Source of the DNA: CAYMTR01 sp964393405
Lineage (GTDB): Bacteria > Bacteroidota > Bacteroidia > Bacteroidales > Prolixibacteraceae
Assembly: GCA_964393405.1 (NCBI GenBank)
Contig: CAYMTR010000097.1
Span: forward strand, 1 to 5,402
Length of the DNA stretch: 5,402 nucleotides
Direction of reading: 5' to 3'
Shown here in pieces: positions 1-5,402 of the stretch. The notes beneath the pieces were generated by a model. The model had not been told where the DNA came from, did not search any database, and was given only the letters and a program-made list of their open reading frames with translations. The translations under genes were made by a program, and so were the position numbers. Numbering within the stretch: the stretch's first letter is position 1; each line of letters opens with the position of its first letter.

Positions 1-1633
1 CTTTTTCGCAGGCATCTGAAATTTCACCTAATGATGCACGTTTCTTGGCTGCATCAATCGATAATTCAAGAAGGTTGCCTTGTTTTGTTTCAGCACATTT
101 GGTTATTGCTGCAAGGGCTGCCTTTACTTCTTCTTCGTTCCTGTTTGCACGAAGGTTCTTCAATCTTTCAATCTGTGAAATCCTTACCGCAGTATTGTCG
201 ACTTCCAGAATATCAATTGGGTCTTCTTTTTCAAGACGATATTTGTTCAATCCTACAATTGTCTGATTCTTTGAATCTATACGTCCCTGAGTACGTGCAG
301 CAGCTTCTTCTATACGCATTTTTGGAACACCTGTTTCGATAGCTTTAGCCATACCACCAAGTTTTTCAACCTCTTCAATCAACGACCATGCTTTTGTGTA
401 AAGTTCTTTAGTAAGCGTTTCCACATAATATGAACCTGCCCATGGGTCGAGAGAACGACAGATTTCTGTCTCCTGCTGAATGTATATCTGAGTGTTACGT
501 GCTATACGTGCCGAAAAGTCGGTTGGCAAAGCAATAGCTTCGTCAAGTGCATTGGTGTGCAGCGACTGTGTATGTCCCAAAGCTGATGCCATAGCTTCAA
601 TTGCAGTACGGCCAACATTGTTGAAAGGATCCTGCTCTGTAAGCGACCATCCCGATGTTTGTGAGTGTGTACGCAGTGCCATCGACTTAGGATTCTTAGG
701 ATTGAACTGTTTAACCAGCTTTGCCCAAATCATTCGCGCTGCACGCATCTTGGCAATTTCCATGAAATGGTTCATCCCGATAGCCCAGAAGAATGAAAGA
801 CGGGGTGCAAATGCATCGATGTCCATTCCGGCAGCTATACCGGCCCTCAAATATTCAAGACCGTCAGCCAAAGTATAAGCCATTTCAATATCGGCTGTTG
901 CCCCTGCTTCCTGCATATGGTAGCCCGATATTGATATAGAATTGAACTTAGGCATGTTCTTAGCTGTATATTCAAAAATATCAGCAATGATTTTCATTGA
1001 AAATTCAGGAGGATAAATATAGGTGTTACGCACCATGAATTCCTTCAGAATATCGTTTTGTATTGTACCTGAAAGTTGTTCAAGGGTTGCTCCCTGTTCA
1101 AGACCTGTAACGATATAGAATGCAAGAATCGGCAACACAGCACCGTTCATTGTCATCGAAACCGACATCTTGTCCAATGGTATCTGATCGAAAAGAATCT
1201 TCATATCGAGGATTGAATCGATAGCTACACCGGCTTTCCCAACATCGCCAACCACACGTGGATGATCAGAATCGTAACCACGGTGTGTTGCAAGGTCGAA
1301 AGCTACTGAAAGTCCTTTTTGTCCTGCAGCAAGATTCCTTCTGTAGAAAGCGTTTGATTCTTCAGCAGTTGAAAAACCGGCATACTGACGTATTGTCCAT
1401 GGTTGCATCGCATACATTCCTGAATAAGGTCCACGCAGAAAAGGAGCTAAACCTGCAGCATAGTTCAGGTGTTCCATTCCTTCAAGGTCTGATTTTGTAT
1501 AAACCGGCTTTACAGGAATCAACTCAGGAGTCATCCATAAATTTTCTTTACCTGCTTTCTCATTCGAAGAATCTCCACAGCAGCAGCCTCCTTTGGATTC
1601 TTTTATATTTATATTTTTAAAATTCGGATTCAT
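1..1633 (-). CDS. mutB: Methylmalonyl-CoA mutase large (catalytic) subunit, 3' end cut by window edge
   Basis: Adenosylcobalamin-dependent isomerase subunit that interconverts (R)-methylmalonyl-CoA and succinyl-CoA in the cytoplasm, in heterodimer with MutA. The frame opens with ATG at 1633 and stays open to the edge, giving 544 residues of an expected 700-plus. Visible are the N-terminal arm and nearly all of the substrate-binding TIM barrel; the C-terminal cobalamin domain with its DxHxxG ligand motif lies beyond the window. Family motifs seen: PWTIRQYAGFSTAEESNAF, THRGYDSDHPRV, SMTMNGAVLP, MVRNTYIYPP, SGYHMQEAGATADIEMAYTL, RTHSQTSGWSLTEQDP and GEISDACEK at the cut. By alignment from memory with the Propionibacterium enzyme, Tyr84, Arg202 and His239 match catalytic Tyr89, Arg207 and His244. 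Oddities are Cys17-19 in the N-terminal arm and Gln77 where the reference has Arg82. Only an AAAGAAGA stretch about 7 bases upstream could act as ribosome site. The start lies 33 bases after the mutA stop, so the two are one operon. Identity is certain; the start is very likely. Confidence -1.
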   Translation of the reverse strand, partial: MNPNFKNINIKESKGGCCCGDSSNEKAGKENLWMTPELIPVKPVYTKSDLEGMEHLNYAAGLAPFLRGPYSGMYAMQPWTIRQYAGFSTAEESNAFYRRNLAAGQKGLSVAFDLATHRGYDSDHPRVVGDVGKAGVAIDSILDMKILFDQIPLDKMSVSMTMNGAVLPILAFYIVTGLEQGATLEQLSGTIQNDILKEFMVRNTYIYPPEFSMKIIADIFEYTAKNMPKFNSISISGYHMQEAGATADIEMAYTLADGLEYLRAGIAAGMDIDAFAPRLSFFWAIGMNHFMEIAKMRAARMIWAKLVKQFNPKNPKSMALRTHSQTSGWSLTEQDPFNNVGRTAIEAMASALGHTQSLHTNALDEAIALPTDFSARIARNTQIYIQQETEICRSLDPWAGSYYVETLTKELYTKAWSLIEEVEKLGGMAKAIETGVPKMRIEEAAARTQGRIDSKNQTIVGLNKYRLEKEDPIDILEVDNTAVRISQIERLKNLRANRNEEEVKAALAAITKCAETKQGNLLELSIDAAKKRASLGEISDACEK

Positions 1634-1666
1634 AATTGTCTTCTTTAATTTTTACTGGTAATAACA

Positions 1667-3586
1667 TTATTTCTTTATTCCCAGTTTTTGCTGGTAGCTC
1701 GTTAATTCATTTAGAAGATTGCTCTTTACATGGATGAAATTACTTATCCCCTTTGCTTCTAATTCCTCTTTACAAACCGGATTGCCGGCAACTACAAAGA
1801 TTTCATCAATAAGCTTTTCAGCTGCCTGAGGAGCAAATTCTGCATACTCTTCATCTGAACTGCAGATAACTACAATTGAAGCCCCTGCTTCTACAGCATC
1901 AACAATACCTTCTTCAACATCGGAATACCCTTTACCTTCAAGAACTTCGAAGCCTGCTACAGCGAAGAAATTACATGCAAACTGTGCACGTGCTTTTCTC
2001 ATTGCCAGATTTCCTATTGTTAGCATGAATACTAAAGGCCGTTTATGGTTTTTAGCATACATATCGGTTGCATAACGCAATGTTTCAAAAGCCTGAGCAC
2101 CGCGGTAACGTTTCAAAGGTTCAGCAATTGCATTTTCCGATTTACATGAAATCTTACTGAAGACTTCTGCATCAAGTTCATTCTGAATATATTCAGTGAT
2201 ATTAGGGAACTGGTTTGTCCCAAGCAAATTTTCCCGGCGTGTAGCAATTGCTAAATCAAGTTTAGCAGCTGTTGCTTCAATCTGCGATTGAATAAATCCT
2301 TCTTTAAATGCAGCAATAAAGCCACCTTTGTCCTGAACCTCAAGGAAAAGTTTCCATGCCAGTTCAGCTATATTGTTTGTAAGATTTTCAATGTAATATG
2401 ATCCTGCAGCAGGGTCAGCTATCTTGTCAAAGTGTGATTCCTCTTTTAAAAGAAGCTGCTGGTTGCGTGCTATCCTTTCAGAAAAGTCAGTTGGCTTTTC
2501 ATAAGCAGCGTTAAATGGCATAACTGTCATTGAATCTGTACCGCCAAGAACAGCGCTCATTGCTTCTGTCTGTGTGCGAAGCATATTTACGTATGGATCA
2601 TAAACTGTCTTGTTCCAGATAGTATTTTCGCTATGGATAAGCATAGCACCGCAACATTTGCAGTTACCGTCTTCGCATTCACCACCGCAAGAACAATCAT
2701 CACCGCATTCACATTCAGGATTATAAGCTTCAACCACTTTAGCCCAAAGAAGGCGTGCTGCTCTCAGTTTTGCTATTTCCATAAAGTAGTTAGCCCCAAC
2801 ACCAAAGTTGAACTTGATTTTTGAAGCAACACTAAAAGCACTTAATCCTAATTCGGTAAGCTGGGTAATATACTCAGCTCCCTGAGCTAGGGAGAAACCG
2901 AGCTCCTGAACTATCGAAGAACCGGCATCGCGGAATGTCTTTCCGTTGACTGAAATGACACTCAAATTGCAAAGGTCCTCTGCCTCTTCAACCAATTTTT
3001 TCAAACCATTGAAATCAGACATATCAAAGTTTCCCTTGCGAACCAATCTTCCAATAGGATCAACTTTAACTGAAGCCCTGATTTTGGAACCTTCACCGTA
3101 ATTCTTTTTGATGTATTCAGCAAGCAAGCTATAGCTAACCGGTTTGCAATGACAACGTGAAAGATTTATTTCAGTTGCATTAAGGTCAATACCTTTAAGC
3201 AATATTTCAAGATCGTCCATTGAAAGGTCTTCACAGCCCTTTATGATGAACCCGATTGAGTTAAGACCCTTATTAAGCAGTTGAAGTGCTTTTTTATTTG
3301 CCTCACTGAAATCGGCAACTTCGATATCCTGACGAACAAGCCAGTCGTTGCCACTTTCTTTCGTCCCCCTGACGTATGGAAATTGTCCGGGAAGAGTGTT
3401 GAGATACTTTAAGTTTTCTAGGTCTTCACCGCGGTAATACGGACGAACGTTAAAACCTTCGTTAGTCCTCCATACCAATGTTTTTTCAAAATCTTTCCCT
3501 TTAAGGTCGGCTTCAATTTTAGCCTGCCACTCGGCAGTTGATACCGGAGGGAATTCCTGAAAAAGATTTATTTTATTATCTGCCAT
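1667..3586 (-). CDS. mutA: Methylmalonyl-CoA mutase small (non-catalytic) subunit
   Basis: Structural partner of MutB in the heterodimeric cobalamin-dependent mutase. It is complete at 639 residues, the usual length for MutA. The N-terminal part (LFQEFPPVSTAEW, then VRPYYRGEDL and LPGQFPYVRG) is typical of MutA. Residues about 40-480 form the degenerate barrel, with LRAARLLWAKVVEAYNPE (to 291), VYDPYVNMLRTQTEAMSA, FSERIARNQQLLLKEE and DPAAGSYYIE. Residues about 510-639 form a degenerate cobalamin-binding-like domain: where MutB-type chains have DxHxxG, this has IGNLAMRKAR, with Met529 in place of the cobalt-ligating histidine, as expected for a subunit that does not bind the cofactor. The oddity is a cysteine-rich loop at residues 292-312 (eight Cys). 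The ATG at 3586 is chosen because the conserved N-terminus begins there, and a Bacteroidota-type promoter lies 29-36 bases upstream. No Shine-Dalgarno sequence is seen, which is normal in this phylum. Confidence 0.98.
   Translation of the reverse strand: MADNKINLFQEFPPVSTAEWQAKIEADLKGKDFEKTLVWRTNEGFNVRPYYRGEDLENLKYLNTLPGQFPYVRGTKESGNDWLVRQDIEVADFSEANKKALQLLNKGLNSIGFIIKGCEDLSMDDLEILLKGIDLNATEINLSRCHCKPVSYSLLAEYIKKNYGEGSKIRASVKVDPIGRLVRKGNFDMSDFNGLKKLVEEAEDLCNLSVISVNGKTFRDAGSSIVQELGFSLAQGAEYITQLTELGLSAFSVASKIKFNFGVGANYFMEIAKLRAARLLWAKVVEAYNPECECGDDCSCGGECEDGNCKCCGAMLIHSENTIWNKTVYDPYVNMLRTQTEAMSAVLGGTDSMTVMPFNAAYEKPTDFSERIARNQQLLLKEESHFDKIADPAAGSYYIENLTNNIAELAWKLFLEVQDKGGFIAAFKEGFIQSQIEATAAKLDLAIATRRENLLGTNQFPNITEYIQNELDAEVFSKISCKSENAIAEPLKRYRGAQAFETLRYATDMYAKNHKRPLVFMLTIGNLAMRKARAQFACNFFAVAGFEVLEGKGYSDVEEGIVDAVEAGASIVVICSSDEEYAEFAPQAAEKLIDEIFVVAGNPVCKEELEAKGISNFIHVKSNLLNELTSYQQKLGIKK
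2651..2713 (-). other. Cysteine-rich loop within MutA (Cys292-Cys312)
   Basis: Within MutA, between the conserved helix ending KVVEAYNPE and the conserved IHSENTIWNKTVYDPY stretch, lies a short segment with cysteines at 292, 294, 298, 300, 304, 309, 311 and 312, spaced by Gly, Asp, Glu, Ser, Asn and Lys. It contains C-x-C pairs and a terminal C-x-C-C. The composition suggests a metal- or cluster-binding or disulfide-rich surface loop, but the sequence alone does not show function. From memory, other Bacteroidota MutA proteins carry fewer cysteines at this site, so the loop may vary in length among relatives. Confidence 0.85.
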
Positions 3587-3614
3587 AACTGTGTTGTAAT
3601 TTTAAAACAGGGGG

Positions 3615-3622
3615 CAAAGGTA
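3615..3622 (-). promoter_or_regulatory. Promoter -7 element for mutAB
   Basis: On the minus strand the octamer TACCTTTG matches the Bacteroidota primary sigma factor -7 consensus TAnnTTTG exactly. It would place transcription start a few bases downstream and leave a leader of roughly 20-25 bases before the mutA ATG. The upstream -33 TTTG element is not well matched: a run of seven Ts (3653-3647) lies 24 bases upstream, somewhat further than the usual spacing of about 19-21. The leader is far too short to hold a cobalamin riboswitch. Confidence 0.65.
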
Positions 3623-3678
3623 ATTGATTTATATAAGTTAAGGGAGAAAAAAAGCTGATTTTTAGCAGTAATGTTAAC

Positions 3679-3861
3679 TTAGAATTTAAACCTATAACTA
3701 TTGGCAACTATAACTTTTCCATGATTATCAATAAAAACATGAGCATTAGGAAGAATATCTCCTGATGATTTATCTTTCACATACCCTTTTACCTGAAATG
3801 GCTGGGAGAATAAAACTATTGGAAACAATGACAATAAAAGAATTGTAATTAAATATCTCAT
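3679..3861 (-). pseudogene. Truncated secreted fragment: signal peptide plus start of a carboxypeptidase-regulatory-like domain
   Basis: This 60-residue frame starts with ATG at 3861. Residues 1-19 form a clear Sec signal peptide: Arg2, a hydrophobic core LITILLLSLFPIVLF, and a likely cut after Ser19 before Gln20, a common Bacteroidota pattern. Residues 22-45 (VKGYVKDKSSGDILPNAHVFIDN and on) match the opening of the carboxypeptidase-D regulatory-like domain found at the front of TonB-dependent receptors and other surface proteins. These domains normally continue through a loop ending N-x-Y-G-F/Y and a further beta-strand. Here the frame reads NSYRFKF and stops. Skipping the A at 3693 would read Asn-Ser-Tyr-Gly, the expected motif, so a one-base insertion is plausible, but the shifted frame soon loses resemblance and runs into the mutA promoter. 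The rest of the parent protein, hundreds of residues if it was a receptor, is absent. It is most likely a gene relic; a genuine short secreted protein cannot be excluded. Confidence 0.6.
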
Positions 3862-3879
3862 GATTTTATTACAGTTATT

Positions 3880-3907
3880 TTAAATACTTTCCATTAGAAG
3901 TATTTAA
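3880..3907. repeat. Perfect 10-bp inverted repeat with 8-base spacer
   Basis: The arms are TTAAATACTT (3880-3889) and AAGTATTTAA (3898-3907), exact reverse complements separated by 8 bases. The element starts 19 bases upstream of the ATG of the small secreted fragment. No T-run follows either arm, so it is a poor intrinsic terminator. A dyad operator for a dimeric regulator or an RNA hairpin in the leader would both fit. The surrounding DNA is very AT-rich, which raises the chance of a fortuitous palindrome. Confidence 0.6.
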
Positions 3908-3972
3908 CAATAACGAAATGGATATTTAAATAGTATTTGGTAATTAATATATTGGCTGTATAAATTTAGGGT

Positions 3973-4017
3973 AGAAGAAATCAAGCTGATTGTGTCCAGT
4001 GCCAGTTTATTTCTTCT
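3973..4017. repeat. 9-bp inverted repeat bracketing the stop codon of the membrane-protein gene
   Basis: AGAAGAAAT (3973-3981) and ATTTCTTCT (4009-4017) are exact reverse complements with 27 bases between them. The right arm overlaps the last codons and stop (4007-4009) of the membrane-protein gene. A transcript from that gene could fold here and the hairpin might protect the 3' end or contribute to termination. The loop is long and no clean U-run follows, so it is not a convincing rho-independent terminator. Confidence 0.35.
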
Positions 4018-5402
4018 CCCTGTACTTGCAAACCTCGCTTCCCCCCATCCTGAACTGCTCTCCGTCTTTAATCAGTATATGCCCAAACTGGCTTATCGTA
4101 TCCGGAAAACTTTCAAGCCACATATCTTTAATGAGATATATATTTTCGCGTTCAAATACCTTGTCAGCCAACGCCTTGTTTCTCACATTACTATTATCAT
4201 GAGGCGTTGCCATAATCATCTCAGGATCAGGGCAGGAATAAATATATGAATTCCAAAAGTCGCCTATTATGCCTATCCTGCCAAGCTGCTTGAATTCTCC
4301 AGCCGTCTTCACCATCGGGCGCAAGGCCTTTGGCTTCACATACAACATGTTGTGATAGGTGCTTACCACTCCCGTTATTGCAATTATGGTAAAGACATAC
4401 CTGAAAATCTTTTTCACCCTGCCATCAGTCAATGTTTCAAGGGATAATAATAAAAACATTGAAAATGATATGTAGCTTGCAACAAAATACCATCGCCCCA
4501 TTCCATTTGCCAATACCCACGATGAAAGCAGGATAACTGCAAAGATGATAATGAAATCAGCCAGAAAAAACATTATCCACTTATCAGACATCAGTTTTAA
4601 AATTTGTTTTTTTGATAAAACATATACAAATATCCCCACTGAAATTATTGTTAGATATGTATATATGCTCACAACTATCTCCCCTGTTTTGAATGTCATC
4701 ACTTCAAGGAACGACCTGCCAATTATCCCCAATCCTTCAAATATTTCTTTAAAAGTATTGACCGATAAATAATTGGAAGACTTCACAACAGCAGTCGATT
4801 TAGAATATATTATGAATAGTAACCCTAAAACAATACCTGAAAACAAATACAAAGCCTGTACCTTATTAATTTGAAGTCTGCCGCTTTTTATAACATTGTA
4901 TATCAAGGTCAAAATCAGTAATATTGAAATAGTAATAACAGCTGTATCTGAAACCCAAACTGCCAGTATGGAAACAATTATACTTCCAACTAAATATAAA
5001 TGCCTGCAGAACTTATTCCTGAAGTTATTTTCATCCAATCTCTTAATAAAGAAGGCAAATGCAGCTATCAGACTGTATTCCATGCCGATAGGATATCGCA
5101 ATAACTCAATAAACCGTTGAAACGGCAGAAACCAAACAATTGCAAAAATGATTTTATTGTAATTGCTTTTGAAAAAGGATGAAAAGCAAAAATATCCTGC
5201 AATTATTATCAGGTAATATGAAATTGAAACAGATAACAAGGCCGACCAATTAAAGATTTCAATAAAAAGCTGACTAATCATTGGAATCAAGGTTCCTCCC
5301 CTGTCCTGCCCCCAACAATAAAGATCGTCAGGCAAATTGTAATAATTGGCAATCAGAATATTCAGGGCATCGTCGGAAGATAATAATGGATAAAATAATG
5401 GC
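4007..5402 (-). CDS. Polytopic membrane protein, GT-C glycosyltransferase-like, 5' end cut by window edge
   Basis: The frame is open to the right edge, giving 464 visible residues with the true start off the window; the TTG at 5335 is internal, since the upstream codons continue as good protein (PLLSSDDALNILIANYYN). About ten hydrophobic segments are visible, roughly at residues 53-74, 83-101, 106-119, 134-150, 153-171, 181-200, 240-262, 275-297, 304-322 and 331-348 of the visible part, followed by a soluble tail of about 110 residues. Before the first of these segments sits SSDDALN (Asp10-Asp11), then YCWGQDRGGTLIPM. An acidic pair in the first external loop is typical of GT-C lipid-phosphate-sugar-dependent glycosyltransferases (PMT/ArnT type), so a role in glycosylating envelope or surface components is possible. 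I do not recognise a characterised family member and infer this only from topology and the acidic motif. The tail (IIGDFWNSYIY, ATPHDNSNVRNK, IYLIKDMWLESFPDT, FGHILIKDG) looks like a folded alpha/beta unit. No functional link to mutAB is evident. Confidence 0.8.
   Translation of the reverse strand, partial: PLFYPLLSSDDALNILIANYYNLPDDLYCWGQDRGGTLIPMISQLFIEIFNWSALLSVSISYYLIIIAGYFCFSSFFKSNYNKIIFAIVWFLPFQRFIELLRYPIGMEYSLIAAFAFFIKRLDENNFRNKFCRHLYLVGSIIVSILAVWVSDTAVITISILLILTLIYNVIKSGRLQINKVQALYLFSGIVLGLLFIIYSKSTAVVKSSNYLSVNTFKEIFEGLGIIGRSFLEVMTFKTGEIVVSIYTYLTIISVGIFVYVLSKKQILKLMSDKWIMFFLADFIIIFAVILLSSWVLANGMGRWYFVASYISFSMFLLLSLETLTDGRVKKIFRYVFTIIAITGVVSTYHNMLYVKPKALRPMVKTAGEFKQLGRIGIIGDFWNSYIYSCPDPEMIMATPHDNSNVRNKALADKVFERENIYLIKDMWLESFPDTISQFGHILIKDGEQFRMGGSEVCKYREKK

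Overview
The window looks like chromosomal DNA from a member of the Bacteroidota. Three things suggest this: the mutA and mutB products resemble the Bacteroidota form of methylmalonyl-CoA mutase, the promoter in front of mutA has the TAnnTTTG -7 element typical of the phylum, and start codons lack strong Shine-Dalgarno sequences. A remnant of a signal peptide plus carboxypeptidase-regulatory-like domain, common at the front of Bacteroidota TonB receptors and surface proteins, agrees with this. All recognisable genes are on the minus strand, so the window is read from right to left.

From right to left: (1) 5402-4007 holds a polytopic inner-membrane protein whose start lies off the window. It has about ten membrane segments, an early Asp-Asp motif in the first external loop and a soluble C-terminal tail, and is best described as a GT-C-like or otherwise hypothetical membrane protein. 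(2) 4006-3862 is an AT-rich spacer with two inverted repeats. One brackets the end of the membrane-protein gene and the other is a perfect 10-bp palindrome arm pair just upstream of the next small frame. (3) 3861-3679 encodes a 60-residue secreted fragment that looks like the first part of a larger surface protein, cut short. (4) 3622-3615 is the likely -7 element of the mutA promoter. (5) 3586-1667 is mutA, complete. (6) 1633-1 is mutB, which runs off the left edge after 544 residues and lacks its cobalamin-binding domain in this window.

MutA and MutB form the adenosylcobalamin-dependent heterodimer that interconverts succinyl-CoA and (R)-methylmalonyl-CoA, a step in propionate production or use. 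MutB carries the catalytic residues; MutA is the degenerate structural partner. The genes are 33 bases apart with no terminator between them and are almost certainly co-transcribed.

No undescribed system is evident. The most unusual point is cysteine: MutA carries an eight-cysteine loop inside an otherwise standard fold, and MutB has a Cys-Cys-Cys run in its N-terminal arm. The other points are a glutamine at a normally arginine CoA-contact position in MutB, the truncated secreted fragment, and the palindrome upstream of it.
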